From the NCBI RefSeq assembly GCF_012395255.1, contig NZ_JAAZQD010000004.1, forward strand, positions 471,390 to 535,389: a stretch of DNA of 64,000 nucleotides, read 5' to 3'. This document shows positions 1 through 9,950 of this stretch, piece by piece. The notes under the pieces were generated by a model. It saw only the letters and a program-made list of their open reading frames with translations. It had not been told where the DNA came from and made no database searches. The translations under genes and the position numbers were made by a program. This stretch comes from Oleiagrimonas citrea. GTDB taxonomy: Bacteria > Pseudomonadota > Gammaproteobacteria > Xanthomonadales > Rhodanobacteraceae. How positions within the stretch are numbered: position 1 is the stretch's first letter; every line of letters starts with the position of its first letter.

Positions 1-552
1 ATGGAAGTCATTCAGAAGCTCCATATGCTTGGTATCGAGATCGGCGCGCATGCCGATTCCCGTCATCGTAGCGGTTCCCTGGTGCATGACGACATGCTCG
101 TCGGTCTGCACCTTGTTCTTCTTGGGCCAGGCGGTGACATCGCTGGTGTCGATGCTGGCGGCGGCCGTACCGGCATAGGCCTTGCGCCGCATCTTGACCG
201 CGCCCTGCAGCTTCAGTTCGTCGCCCTTGGCGCTGACCCAGCCGTAGTCGGAGTGGCCGGTCCAGGGTTCGCCCGGCTCGCGCTTCGGCGGCAGCAGGAA
301 TTTCGGCTGGTTCAGGTACAGCGAGTCGTCGCCTTCGCGGCGTTCCAGCCGCGGAGCCTGCAGACGATAACTCAGCTTGCCGTTGTCGCCGTAGCCGTAC
401 AGGGTGAAGTCGTGCAGGGTGTAGCCCGAGCGCGGAGGACCGGCGTCCATGCGGTTGTTGCGCGTCGGCTGCAGCCACCACACCAGGAGTTGCACCACGC
501 CGATCGCCAGCGCCAGCGCGACCATGCTCGCGATCAGGCGGCGCGTGCTCAC
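1..552 (-). CDS. lptC: LptC, LPS transport periplasmic protein (3' end outside window)
   Basis: LptC is a bitopic inner-membrane protein that passes lipopolysaccharide from the LptB2FG transporter to the periplasmic LptA bridge. Translating the minus strand from 552 gives an N-terminal membrane segment (about residues 6-24, LIASMVALALAIGVVQLLVW) followed by an LptC-like periplasmic sequence (residues 40-184, with FTLYGYGDNGKLSYRLQAP and a later DELKLQGAVKMRRKA strand). The GTG start overlaps the kdsC stop as GTGA, showing translational coupling. The frame is open to the window edge, so 184 codons are visible of about 190 usual. In this family lptA and lptB normally follow, which would be outside the window. 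Confidence 0.9.
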   Translation of the reverse strand, partial: MSTRRLIASMVALALAIGVVQLLVWWLQPTRNNRMDAGPPRSGYTLHDFTLYGYGDNGKLSYRLQAPRLERREGDDSLYLNQPKFLLPPKREPGEPWTGHSDYGWVSAKGDELKLQGAVKMRRKAYAGTAAASIDTSDVTAWPKKNKVQTDEHVVMHQGTATMTGIGMRADLDTKHMELLNDFH

Positions 553-1097
553 GACCAGCGCTCGTATTCGGCGGCGGACTTGCCCTGCGCGGCGAGGATC
601 ATGTCGCAGACTTCGCGGGCCGCGCCCTCGCCGCCGCGCAGGCGTGTCTGCCAGTGTGCCTGTTCGGCGACCCAGGCGTGCGCGTTGGCCACGGCCACGG
701 CCAGACCGACTACGCGCATCGGCGCCAGGTCGGGCAAGTCGTCGCCGACGAAGGCGGCCTGCTCGGGTTTCAGCGACAGCGCATCGAGCAGCTCGTCGAG
801 GCTCTCGCGCTTGTTGCTCTGGCCCTGATAGAGGTGGGCGATGCCGAGATCGTTGGCGCGTTCGGCCAGTGCGTGACTGATGCGCGCGGTGATGAAGGCC
901 ACCTCGATGCCGTGGGCGTGCAGGCGCTTGAGGCCGAGACCGTCGTGGGCATGGAACAACTTGGTCTCGCGTCCATCCGCGCCGTACCACAGGCGGCCGT
1001 CGGTCAGGGTGCCGTCGACATCGAAGGCGACCAGCCGCACGCGTGCCGCGCGCTCGCGCACCGCATCGGGAACATCGGTCAGGAAATCGAAGGGCAT
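549..1097 (-). CDS. kdsC: KdsC, 3-deoxy-D-manno-octulosonate 8-phosphate phosphatase
   Basis: KdsC hydrolyses Kdo-8-phosphate to Kdo, the inner-core sugar of LPS, in the cytoplasm. The 182-residue protein is a C0-type HAD phosphatase of the usual length. It shows the nucleophile motif DVDGTLTDG near residue 25, the ITAR threonine motif near residue 68, the conserved lysine in QSNKRESL, and the metal-binding GDDLPDL motif near residue 117. It lies between kdsD (77 bp upstream) and lptC (4-bp overlap), the classic kdsD-kdsC-lptC order. Nothing unusual is seen. Confidence 0.96.
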   Translation of the reverse strand: MPFDFLTDVPDAVRERAARVRLVAFDVDGTLTDGRLWYGADGRETKLFHAHDGLGLKRLHAHGIEVAFITARISHALAERANDLGIAHLYQGQSNKRESLDELLDALSLKPEQAAFVGDDLPDLAPMRVVGLAVAVANAHAWVAEQAHWQTRLRGGEGAAREVCDMILAAQGKSAAEYERWS

Positions 1098-1174
1098 CGG
1101 ATCGGATCGGCAGTGAAAACGACAGGCGGCATGCTACCAGAGCCGCCGCCGTGGACGCCTTGCGGAAGGCGGAT

Positions 1175-2191
1175 TCAGACCACGCGCGCGCGCAGCAGGT
1201 CGTGGATGTTTAGCGCGCCGACGACGACGTTGTCGGCATCGACCACCAGCAGGGCGTGAATCTGGTGCTTTTCCATCAGTTGCGCGGCCTCGACCGCCAG
1301 CTTGTCCGGCGTCACGGTCTTCGGGCCGCGGGTCATCAGGCTTTCGACGTTCGCGGCGCGCAGGTCGACGTTGTGGTCGTCCAGGGCGCGGCGCAGATCG
1401 CCGTCGGTGAACACGCCGAGCAGGCGCTGATCGTCGTCGACCACGGCCGTCATGCCCAGGCGCTTGCGGGTCATCTCCATCAGCGCCTCGGTCAGGCTGG
1501 CTCGCGGCGAGATGCGCGGGATACCGTCGTCGCGATGCATGATGTCGGCGATGTGCAGCAGCAGGCGGCGGCCGAGGCTGCCGGCAGGGTGCGAACGGGC
1601 GAAATCGTCGGCCGTGAAGCCACGCGCTTCCAGCAGCGCGACCGAAAGGGCGTCGCCCATGACCAGCGCTGCGGTGGTGCTGGCGGTCGGCGCCAGGCCC
1701 AGCGGGCAGGCCTCGGCGGGCACGCTGACGTCCAGATGCGCGTCCGCCTGCTGGGCGAGGGACGACTTCGGATTGCCGGTCATGGCGATCAGCGGGATGC
1801 CCTGGCGCTTGATGACCGGCAGGATGAACAGCACTTCGTCGGTCTCGCCGGAGTTGGACAGCGCCAGCACCACGTCCTGCGGCATGATCATGCCCAGGTC
1901 GCCGTGGCTGGCTTCGCCAGGATGCACGAAGAAGGCGGGCGTGCCGGTCGAGGCCAGGGTGGCGGCGATCTTGCGCGCGATGTGGCCGGATTTGCCCATG
2001 CCGGTGACCACCACGCGGCCCTCACAGGCCAGAATGGTGCGACAGGCGGCGCTGAAATCGCCGTCGATGCGCGGTTCCAGCGAACGGATCGCGGCGGCTT
2101 CGGTGGCGATGACGGTGCGGGCGCTGCGGGCCAGACTGTCGGCCGTGACGGGCGCCGGGCTCAGCGTGGCCGGGGCGGTTTCGGTACTCAT
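1175..2191 (-). CDS. kdsD: KdsD, D-arabinose 5-phosphate isomerase
   Basis: KdsD interconverts ribulose 5-phosphate and arabinose 5-phosphate, the first step of Kdo synthesis. The 338-residue protein has an N-terminal SIS sugar-isomerase domain (GMGKSGHIARKIAATLASTG, then SNSGETDEV) and a C-terminal pair of CBS domains (from about residue 210 to the end). The start at 2191 is chosen because GGAGAG lies six bases upstream and family members begin close to this point; a longer frame to 2302 has no support. It leads the minus-strand kdsD-kdsC-lptC operon and diverges from ibaG. Confidence 0.95.
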   Translation of the reverse strand: MSTETAPATLSPAPVTADSLARSARTVIATEAAAIRSLEPRIDGDFSAACRTILACEGRVVVTGMGKSGHIARKIAATLASTGTPAFFVHPGEASHGDLGMIMPQDVVLALSNSGETDEVLFILPVIKRQGIPLIAMTGNPKSSLAQQADAHLDVSVPAEACPLGLAPTASTTAALVMGDALSVALLEARGFTADDFARSHPAGSLGRRLLLHIADIMHRDDGIPRISPRASLTEALMEMTRKRLGMTAVVDDDQRLLGVFTDGDLRRALDDHNVDLRAANVESLMTRGPKTVTPDKLAVEAAQLMEKHQIHALLVVDADNVVVGALNIHDLLRARVV

Positions 2192-2400
2192 TGGTCTCTC
2201 CGGACGGGACAGCGCGCGAATGTGGCCCTGAACCGGGGCCGACGGGCGTGGTTTCTGTCGTTCCTGTGCCGCAGGTTTTCCATTACCATGCCATGATTGC
2301 ATTTTACCTTTTCTTGACGGGCATGTGCGCCGTTGCGCATTCAGCAGCCGTTTCGTCTGCCGGCCCGTGCATCACCGTATCGAAGAACCCTTTATCCATG

Positions 2401-2661
2401 ATGGATCCAGTCAGCATCAAGAACCTGATCGAGAGCGGCCTCGAAGACGCGCGCGCCGACGTGCGCGGCGACGACGGCGTGCATTTCGAGGCCGACGTGG
2501 TGTGCGCCGCCTTCGCGGGCAAGCTGCCGCTGGCGCGTCATCGCCTGGTGTATGCGACGCTCGGCGAACGCATGGGCGGGGAGATCCACGCATTGAGTCT
2601 GAATACCTGGACGCCCGAGGAAGCGCGCGAGCGCGGTCTCGACGTCGCCGGAGATTCATGA
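2401..2661 (+). CDS. ibaG: IbaG/BolA-family protein
   Basis: A small (86 aa) BolA-like protein. BolA/IbaG proteins bind monothiol glutaredoxins and a shared [2Fe-2S] cluster through a conserved histidine. Visible are VHFEADVVCAAFAG and the family C-terminal signature FAGKLPLARHRLVYATLGERM, containing the RHR segment, followed by EIHALSLNTWTPEEA. Two adjacent ATG codons (2398 and 2401) are possible starts. It directly precedes murA, as ibaG (yrbA) does in Escherichia coli, which supports the specific IbaG assignment over BolA. Confidence 0.92.
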   Translation: MDPVSIKNLIESGLEDARADVRGDDGVHFEADVVCAAFAGKLPLARHRLVYATLGERMGGEIHALSLNTWTPEEARERGLDVAGDS

Positions 2662-4005
<1,344 letters not shown>

Positions 4006-4069
4006 TCTCGTCTTCGTTTGCGCGGCCTTCGCGGCCGTTGCGCGACGCTCCTGCCCGGACGGGCGGTAA

Positions 4070-4094
4070 GTCGGCGACGATGGTCGTCGCCGAC
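4070..4094. terminator. Hairpin between convergent murA and DUF3108 genes
   Basis: An 11-bp perfect inverted repeat (GTCGGCGACGA / TCGTCGCCGAC) with a 3-base loop sits between the two convergent stops. There is no clear U-run on either side, so it is a possible bidirectional or 3'-end-stabilising structure rather than a textbook intrinsic terminator. Confidence 0.5.
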
Positions 4095-4109
4095 CGAGCC
4101 CGTGAATCT

Positions 4110-4817
4110 TCAGTCGCGGCGGAAACTCTTCAGCAGCAGAGTCAGGTGACCGCCGGCGCGCTGCGCCAGCTTCACCGGCACCGGGTAGCGCTTGGGTACG
4201 TACCAGGCGGAGAAGTTCTTGCTGTCGTCGGTGCGGTCCACGCGCACGGCGTCGAAGCGGCCGGCGGGTACGTTCACCTCGCTCTTGCCTGTGATCGCGT
4301 AGCGCTGGATCTCGACGCGATCCTTCACGGCGACCGGCAGCGCGACGTGCCTTGCGCCGTCGGCCAGCGCGTAGCCCAGCGCCAGCGGCATGCTGTGGCG
4401 TTCGACCAATCCCGGCTTGGCGGCGTAGTCGAAGCGCTTGCCGCCGTCGGTGACCTGCACGGTGTCTTTCACCCAATCCACCTGCACGCGGCGCTGACGG
4501 CTCTTGATGGCTGCCTCCATGCGGTAGTCGTAGCTGAGCGCTTCGGGCTTGCCGTCATGCCAGCGGAAGCGCGAGGTCTCGTCGACGCTGGCGCCGAGCA
4601 GGCTGGCCAGACCGGACGTGCCGCGCATGTGCGAGACGTAGGTCCAGTCGCTGCCGTCGCGGGTCAGGCGCAGCGTCGATTCGCCGATCGGCGAGCCGTT
4701 GCGCAGAACCTGGTAGGTCGCGGTGAACGGCGCGGGCGTGCCGGCGGCCAGGACGGAACCCGTGAAGCACAGTAGTGCGGTGGCGAGCAGGGAACGAAGA
4801 ATATTCGGCGTATGCAT
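4110..4817 (-). CDS. DUF3108 secreted/periplasmic protein
   Basis: A 235-residue protein with an N-terminal signal peptide (LRSLLATALLCFTGSVLAAG, cleavage after ALA-type residues near 23) and a DUF3108 body of beta strands (FTATYQVLRNGSPIGESTLRL, then YVSHMRGTSGLASLL and a C-terminal WYVPKRYPVPVKLAQR). Members are exported proteins of unknown biochemical role. The start at 4817 is used because it precedes the signal peptide; the longer frame upstream only overlaps purN. It lies 35 bp after purN on the same strand, probably in a purM-purN-DUF3108 unit. Confidence 0.85.
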   Translation of the reverse strand: MHTPNILRSLLATALLCFTGSVLAAGTPAPFTATYQVLRNGSPIGESTLRLTRDGSDWTYVSHMRGTSGLASLLGASVDETSRFRWHDGKPEALSYDYRMEAAIKSRQRRVQVDWVKDTVQVTDGGKRFDYAAKPGLVERHSMPLALGYALADGARHVALPVAVKDRVEIQRYAITGKSEVNVPAGRFDAVRVDRTDDSKNFSAWYVPKRYPVPVKLAQRAGGHLTLLLKSFRRD

Positions 4818-4852
4818 GCGATCAGTGTGAGCGCACGATCCTGAATCGCGGC

Positions 4853-5521
4853 TCACGCCGGTTTCAGGCAGGCATCCTCGAGCCGCAGGGGGCTCGTCAA
4901 CGGGACGTCGTCGAACACGATGCCCCGTTCGCCCAGATGCAGGCGGCCGCTGGCGATCAGGGCCACGGCGGCGGGCAGAAGACGATGCTCGAGCGGCAGC
5001 AGGCGTTCGGCCAGTGTGGTTTCGGTGTCGTCGGGACGCACGTCGATGCGGGCCTGGGCGATGACCGGGCCACCGTCCAGCTCGGGACTGACGAAATGCA
5101 CGCTCGCGCCATGCTCGGCGTCGCCGGCTTCCAGTGCGCGGCGGTGCGTGTGCAGACCGCGGTATTTGGGAAGTAGCGAAGGGTGCACGTTGATCATGCG
5201 GCCGCGCCATGGATTCACGGCGTCTGCGTCCAGGATGCGCATGAAACCGGCCAGCACCAGCAGCTCCGCGCCGCTTTCGGCGACGCGGCGGAACAGTTCC
5301 AGGTCGTAGTCGCGACGCGTGGCGTAGCCGGCCGGGTCCAAGGCGAGCGTGGCGATGCCAGCCGCTTCCGCATGGCGCAGGGCGGGGGCCTCGGCGCGGT
5401 CGCTGGCGACCAGACGCAGATCGATGGGCAGTCCTGCGTCGCGGGCGCGGATCAATGCCTGCAGGTTGCTGCCGCGGCCGGACGCCAGCACGGCTACGGG
5501 CAAGGTCGAACGTTCGGTCAT
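4853..5521 (-). CDS. purN: PurN, phosphoribosylglycinamide formyltransferase
   Basis: PurN formylates GAR with 10-formyl-tetrahydrofolate in the third step of de novo purine synthesis. The 222-residue protein has the N-terminal VAVLASGRGSNLQAL phosphate-binding motif, the conserved GFMRIL segment, and the catalytic region INVHPSLLPKYRGLHTHRRALEAG with the Asn/His pair and the downstream GASVHFVSPELDGGPV carrying the conserved Asp. The start at 5521 gives the usual length. It follows purM by 25 bp, so the two consecutive or near-consecutive purine enzymes are probably co-transcribed. Confidence 0.97.
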   Translation of the reverse strand: MTERSTLPVAVLASGRGSNLQALIRARDAGLPIDLRLVASDRAEAPALRHAEAAGIATLALDPAGYATRRDYDLELFRRVAESGAELLVLAGFMRILDADAVNPWRGRMINVHPSLLPKYRGLHTHRRALEAGDAEHGASVHFVSPELDGGPVIAQARIDVRPDDTETTLAERLLPLEHRLLPAAVALIASGRLHLGERGIVFDDVPLTSPLRLEDACLKPA

Positions 5522-5546
5522 GCGGAGATGCGCAGTCGCTGCCGCA

Positions 5547-6599
5547 TCAGGCGATGTGCACGCGCGCATCGTCCGATGCGTCGGTCACGCGGCCGATGAC
5601 CTGTGCGGAGAGTTCGTGGGCGCGCAGCGCGTCGATGGCGGTGTCGGCCTGGTCCGCGGCGAGGATCAGCGTGAAGCCGATGCCGCAGTTGAAGGTGCGC
5701 CACATTTCCTCGCGCGCAATGTTGCCTTCGCGCTGCAGCCAGTCGAACACCGCGGGCAGGGTCCACGTGCTGCTGTCCAGCTCGATGCCCAGTCCGTCCG
5801 GCACCACGCGGATGATGTTCTCCAGCAGGCCGCCGCCGGTAATGTGTGCCATGCCGTGCACCGCGATCTGCTTGCGCAGGGCCAGCATCGGCTTGACGTA
5901 CAGCGTGGTCGGCGCCATCAGCGCGTCGACCAGCGGGGTGCCGTCCAGGTCCATGCCCAGCTTGTCGCTGTCGGGTGTGACGCCTGCGCGCTCGAGAATG
6001 CGCCGGATCAGCGAATAGCCGTTCGAGTGCGGTCCGGACGAGGCGACGCCGACGATGACATCGTCCTTGCGGATCGCGCTGCCGTCGAGCAGTTCGGACT
6101 TCTCCACCGCGCCGACCGAGAAGCCGGCCAGATCGTATTCGCCGGGCGGGTACATGTCCGGCATTTCCGCGGTCTCGCCGCCGATCAGCGCGCAGCCGGA
6201 CAGTTCGCAGCCGCGCGCGATGCCGCTGACCACGGCGGCGGCCACGTTCACGTCCAGCTTGCCGGTGGCGAAATAGTCGAGGAAGAACAGCGGCTCGGCG
6301 CCCTGCACCAGGATGTCGTTGACACACATGCCGACCAGATCGATGCCGATGGTGTCATGACGGTTCAGCTGCTGCGCCAGCTTCAGCTTGGTGCCCACGC
6401 CGTCTGTGCCCGAGACCAGCACCGGCTCGCGGTAGCGGCCGGCCATGTCGAACAGCGCGCCGAAACCGCCCAGGCCGCCCATCACTTCCGGGCGCATGGT
6501 GCGTTTGACCATCGGCTTGATGCGTTCGACCAGCGCGTTGCCGGCGTCGATGTCCACGCCGGCGGCGCGATAGGTGAGGGCGTCGTTTTCGGCGGACAT
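5547..6599 (-). CDS. purM: PurM, phosphoribosylformylglycinamidine cyclo-ligase
   Basis: PurM (AIR synthetase) closes the imidazole ring in de novo purine synthesis using ATP. The 350-residue protein begins [20 protein letters not shown], matching the conserved YxxAGVDI-AGN start of the family, and contains [12 protein letters not shown] and the ISGG-like [11 protein letters not shown] motifs. The start at 6599 is preferred over one 33 bp upstream because family members begin just before this segment; no strong ribosome-binding site decides it. It is the first gene of purM-purN-DUF3108 and diverges from the DUF2066 gene. Confidence 0.96.
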   Translation of the reverse strand: MSAENDALTYRAAGVDIDAGNALVERIKPMVKRTMRPEVMGGLGGFGALFDMAGRYREPVLVSGTDGVGTKLKLAQQLNRHDTIGIDLVGMCVNDILVQGAEPLFFLDYFATGKLDVNVAAAVVSGIARGCELSGCALIGGETAEMPDMYPPGEYDLAGFSVGAVEKSELLDGSAIRKDDVIVGVASSGPHSNGYSLIRRILERAGVTPDSDKLGMDLDGTPLVDALMAPTTLYVKPMLALRKQIAVHGMAHITGGGLLENIIRVVPDGLGIELDSSTWTLPAVFDWLQREGNIAREEMWRTFNCGIGFTLILAADQADTAIDALRAHELSAQVIGRVTDASDDARVHIA

Positions 6600-6759
6600 G
6601 CGTTCGTATCCGGTCGCGGGGTCGGGAATCATCGCGTGGCAGGTCGTGCCGACGCGGGTCTCAGAGCGCCCATGATAGACGTTGCAGCCTCAATTGGGCA
6701 GACTTTCGGGAAGAGTCGCCACGAAGGCGGCCGTGATTTTCCGCTCTGCGAGTGCCTCG

Positions 6760-7446
6760 ATGCGTATCCGTTCCTTGTTGATTCTTGCCCTGGCGTTGGT
6801 CTGCGCCGTCGTCGTCCCGCCGCGTGCGCATGCGCAGAATGCCGGTTACGGCGTCACAGTTCCGGTCAGCGACACGTCCGATGCGCAACGCGACCACGCG
6901 TTCGCCGTGGCGCTGGGCGATGTGCTCACGCGCACGGCCGGCGCGTCGATCACTGGTGCATCGGGTTACACCGATGCGCTGGGCACCGCATCGAGCCTGG
7001 TGCAGAACTATCGCTATCTGCGGGCCGCCGCGGGCGCTTCGCGTCCGTTCCTGCTGCAGGTGCAGTTCGATCCCGCTGCCGTGCAGGAATTGGCCGGAAG
7101 CTTGCAGAAGCAGCTCGCGGCGCAGAATGCCTCCGCGGTCGCGCCCACGTCCGCGGCCTCGGCCGCGATGCCCGGTGCATCCGCCATGAGTCGTCAGGAC
7201 GCCACGCTCTGGGTCGCACCAATGCAGTCCGGACTGGATCTTCCGCAGTTGCTGTCCGTGCTGCGCGCGAATCCGCAGGTGGCTTCGGTCGAACCGATCG
7301 GTGCGGACGGTGACGGCGTGATGCTTCGACTGCACGCGCGCAGCGCGATCTCCACCGTGCTGCCGTCGCTGCAGGCCAGCGGCCACCTGCAGCGCGATGC
7401 CGTCGATCACCCCGGCGCCGACGTCAGCCTGCGCTGGCTGCGGTGA
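6760..7446 (+). CDS. DUF2066 domain exported protein
   Basis: A 228-residue exported protein: signal peptide (SLLILALALVCAVVVPPRAHAQ, cleavage near residue 24) followed by a DUF2066 domain (VPVSDTSDAQRDHAFAVAL..VLTRTAG). DUF2066 proteins are of unknown function and often sit in this neighbourhood, next to purM and hda, in gammaproteobacteria. The start is set by the signal peptide. An Ala/Ser-rich linker (about residues 120-147) separates two halves. It begins a plus-strand run with the phosphatidyltransferase, permease and hda. Confidence 0.8.
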   Translation: MRIRSLLILALALVCAVVVPPRAHAQNAGYGVTVPVSDTSDAQRDHAFAVALGDVLTRTAGASITGASGYTDALGTASSLVQNYRYLRAAAGASRPFLLQVQFDPAAVQELAGSLQKQLAAQNASAVAPTSAASAAMPGASAMSRQDATLWVAPMQSGLDLPQLLSVLRANPQVASVEPIGADGDGVMLRLHARSAISTVLPSLQASGHLQRDAVDHPGADVSLRWLR

Positions 7447-7470
7447 GGACGACGGAGGCATGGGCCGGCG

Positions 7471-8067
7471 ATGAATTCCACCACGACGATCTGGCGGCAC
7501 CTGCCCAACCTGATCTCGTTGTTGCGCATTGCCCTGGTCGTGCCGGTGGCGTGGCTGATGCTGGAACATCGTTACGGCAGCGCGCTGTGGCTGGCGCTCG
7601 TCGCCGGTCTGTCCGACGCGCTCGATGGATGGATGGCGCGGCATTTCGGATGGCGCAGCCGTCTGGGCGCATTCCTGGACCCGGCCGCCGACAAGCTGCT
7701 GCTGATGACCAGCTACCTCGTCCTGGCGCTGATGGCGAAACTGCCCTGGTGGCTGGCGCTGCTGGTGCTGGGCCGCGACCTGGTCATTCTCGGCGGCGCG
7801 TTGGGTTATCGACTGCTGATCGGGCCGTTCACGGCGCAGCCCAGCCGTATCGCCAAATTCTGCACCATGTTGCAGATTGTCTATGTATTGCTGGTCCTGC
7901 TGCGCAGCAGCGCCCTGCCGAGTCTGCATCTGCAGCCGATGCAATGGCTGGTCGCGTTGCTGACCGTGGCCAGTGGTCTGGATTATGTGCTGCGCTGGGC
8001 GGTTCGCGCCCGGCGCGAGGGACGGGCAGGACGACGCCATTCGAAGGAGACGCCGCATGACGCCTGA
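7471..8067 (+). CDS. CDP-alcohol phosphatidyltransferase family membrane enzyme
   Basis: These enzymes move a phosphoalcohol from a CDP-activated donor, as in phosphatidylglycerophosphate or cardiolipin synthesis. The 198-residue protein is almost entirely membrane helices and has the full family signature DX2DGX2ARX8GX3DX3D in SDALDGWMARHFGWRSRLGAFLDPAADK (residues about 49-76). The exact acceptor cannot be told from sequence; PgsA-like activity is plausible. An earlier ATG at 7459 runs into a stop, which fixes this start. The 3' end overlaps the permease gene by 11 bp. Confidence 0.88.
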   Translation: MNSTTTIWRHLPNLISLLRIALVVPVAWLMLEHRYGSALWLALVAGLSDALDGWMARHFGWRSRLGAFLDPAADKLLLMTSYLVLALMAKLPWWLALLVLGRDLVILGGALGYRLLIGPFTAQPSRIAKFCTMLQIVYVLLVLLRSSALPSLHLQPMQWLVALLTVASGLDYVLRWAVRARREGRAGRRHSKETPHDA

Positions 8068-9196
8068 CGTTGCACGCCGCTGGCAGGGGCTGGCCATCAT
8101 TCTCGTTCTGTTCGCCGTGCTATGGCTGCTGGCGCCGGTGCTGATGCCGTTCGCCGTGGCTGCGGGCTTTGCCTATCTGGGCGACCCCATCGCCGACCGG
8201 CTCGAACGCTGGAAGTTGAGCCGCACGGTGGCGGTCAGTCTGGTGTTCGCCTGCATGATCCTGGTGGTGGCTGGTGCGCTGCTGCTACTGGTGCCGCTGT
8301 TGCAGCATCAGATCCGCAACCTGATCGACAACATTCCGCGCTATGTGGAGTGGGTGCGTGGCGTGGCCATGCCCTGGCTGCAGGTGCATCTGCATCTGGG
8401 CGCGAGTTCGTTCGACAGCCAGAAGCTGGTCGACACACTGAAGGAGCACATCGGTTCGGTCAGCGGTGTGGCAGCGGCAGTGCTGGGCCAGGTCTCGCGC
8501 TCTGGATTCGGCCTCATCGCCGGTCTCGCGAACTTGATTCTGATTCCGGTGGTGACGTTCTATCTGCTGCGCGACTGGGACGTGCTGATCGAGCGCATCG
8601 AGCGCATGCTGCCGCGCCGTCAGGCCCCGGTGATTCGTCGCCTGGCGCGAGAATCCGATCAAGTGCTGGGCGCCTTCGTGCGCGGTCAGATGCTGGTGAT
8701 GCTGGCGCTGGGCGTGATCTACGGTACCGGTCTCACCCTGATGGGGCTGTCGGTGGGGCCGTTGATCGGCATGATCGCGGGGCTGCTCAGCTTCGTTCCG
8801 TACCTCGGCTTCATCATCGGTCTGGGCGCCAGTCTGATCGCGGCGCTGGTACAGTACGGCGACTGGATGCACATCGCACTGGTGCTGGTGGTGTTCGGCA
8901 TCGGCCAGGTGCTGGAGGGCTATGTGCTGGTGCCCCGTCTGGTCGGCAACAAGATCGGTCTGCATCCGGTTGCGGTGATCTTTGCCGTGCTGGCGGGCGG
9001 CCATCTGTTCGGTTTTCTCGGCGTGCTGCTGGCGTTGCCCGCGGCGGCCATCATCATGGTGCTGCTGCGCTACGGCTACGAGCGTTATCAGGTCAGCGAC
9101 CTGTATGGCCACGGACACGAACCGCCGCCGGCGCTGGACGAAGGGGGCGTATCGCAGGCATCGTCCGTCCCTGACGCACCCGATTCGGACGATTGA
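8057..9196 (+). CDS. perM: AI-2E family transporter / PerM-like permease
   Basis: A 379-residue polytopic membrane protein of the AI-2E transporter (UPF0118/PerM) family, whose members export small molecules or act as Na+/Li+/H+ antiporters; the substrate is not deducible. There are about eight hydrophobic segments, a large non-membrane loop around residues 80-160, and the family segment GLSVGPLIGMIAGLLSFVPYLG plus QVLEGYVLVPRLVGNKIGLHP near the C-terminus. The start overlaps the phosphatidyltransferase end, and hda begins one base after the stop, so these are very probably co-translated. PerM-hda adjacency is common in gammaproteobacteria. Confidence 0.88.
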   Translation: MTPDVARRWQGLAIILVLFAVLWLLAPVLMPFAVAAGFAYLGDPIADRLERWKLSRTVAVSLVFACMILVVAGALLLLVPLLQHQIRNLIDNIPRYVEWVRGVAMPWLQVHLHLGASSFDSQKLVDTLKEHIGSVSGVAAAVLGQVSRSGFGLIAGLANLILIPVVTFYLLRDWDVLIERIERMLPRRQAPVIRRLARESDQVLGAFVRGQMLVMLALGVIYGTGLTLMGLSVGPLIGMIAGLLSFVPYLGFIIGLGASLIAALVQYGDWMHIALVLVVFGIGQVLEGYVLVPRLVGNKIGLHPVAVIFAVLAGGHLFGFLGVLLALPAAAIIMVLLRYGYERYQVSDLYGHGHEPPPALDEGGVSQASSVPDAPDSDD

Positions 9197-9197
9197 C

Positions 9198-9902
9198 GTG
9201 AATCAGCTTCCGCTCGCCCTGCGCTGGCCACGCCGTCAGCGCTTCGAACATTTCCATGCCGGCGAGAACGCCGCCGCCGTCGCCGCCGTGCAGCGCGCGG
9301 TCGAGGGCGGCGAGGCACCCTGGATCTACCTCGCCGGCCCGGCGGGCAGCGGCAAGACGCATCTGCTGGCAGCGGCCTGTCAGGCGGCTAGCGAGGCGGG
9401 CAAGCGGGTGCAATACCTGCCGTTGCGCGCGTTGCGTGGTCCGGCCGAACGCGCCATTCGCGGCAGCGGCGGTTGCGATTTGCTGGCGCTGGACGATGTC
9501 GATGCACTGGCGGGGCAGCGCGAGGCCGAGCATGCGCTGTTCGACCTCTACAACCGGTGCCGCGCAGAAGGCGCGACGCTGCTGTTCGCGGGCAACGAGC
9601 CACCTTCGCAACTGCCATTGACGCTGCCCGATCTGCGCTCGCGGCTGGGCATGTGCACGCTGGCCATGCTGCGACCGCTGAGCGAGGCGGAACGCCGCGA
9701 CGTGCTGCGCACGCGCGCGCAGGCGCGCGGTATCGAACTCGATGACGCGGTGCTGGACTGGCTGTTCGTGCATCACGCCCGCGACTTGGGTGCGCTCGGC
9801 GAATTGCTGGAGGACATCGACCGCGCCTCGTTGGCGGCCAAGCGGCGCGTCACCGTGCCGTTCGTGCGGCAATTGCTGAAGAATCGCGATTCCGCGGCCT
9901 AG
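9198..9902 (+). CDS. hda: Hda, DnaA regulatory inactivator
   Basis: Hda is a AAA+ protein that, with the DNA-loaded beta clamp, triggers hydrolysis of DnaA-ATP to prevent re-initiation of replication. The GTG start yields a 234-residue protein opening NQLPLALRW, which contains the QLPL beta-clamp-binding motif expected at the Hda N-terminus. A Walker A motif (GPAGSGKTHL), Walker B (LLALDDVDAL) and the arginine-rich sensor region (DLRSRLGMCTLAMLRPL) follow. It has no C-terminal DnaA DNA-binding domain. It is one base from perM. Confidence 0.93.
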   Translation: MNQLPLALRWPRRQRFEHFHAGENAAAVAAVQRAVEGGEAPWIYLAGPAGSGKTHLLAAACQAASEAGKRVQYLPLRALRGPAERAIRGSGGCDLLALDDVDALAGQREAEHALFDLYNRCRAEGATLLFAGNEPPSQLPLTLPDLRSRLGMCTLAMLRPLSEAERRDVLRTRAQARGIELDDAVLDWLFVHHARDLGALGELLEDIDRASLAAKRRVTVPFVRQLLKNRDSAA

Positions 9903-9950
9903 CTGTCGGCTCGCGCCACGGTGCCGTGACGCGGGAGCGGTGACAGCGGA

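Noticed and set aside
1..828. Long plus-strand open frame opposite lptC and kdsC
   Set aside because: It is the antisense of clear lptC and kdsC coding sequence; its Arg/Gln/Val-rich product matches no family and long antisense frames are expected at this GC content.
5349..7313. 654-codon plus-strand frame spanning purM and the DUF2066 region
   Set aside because: It crosses two convincing genes in the wrong frame or strand and a divergent promoter region.
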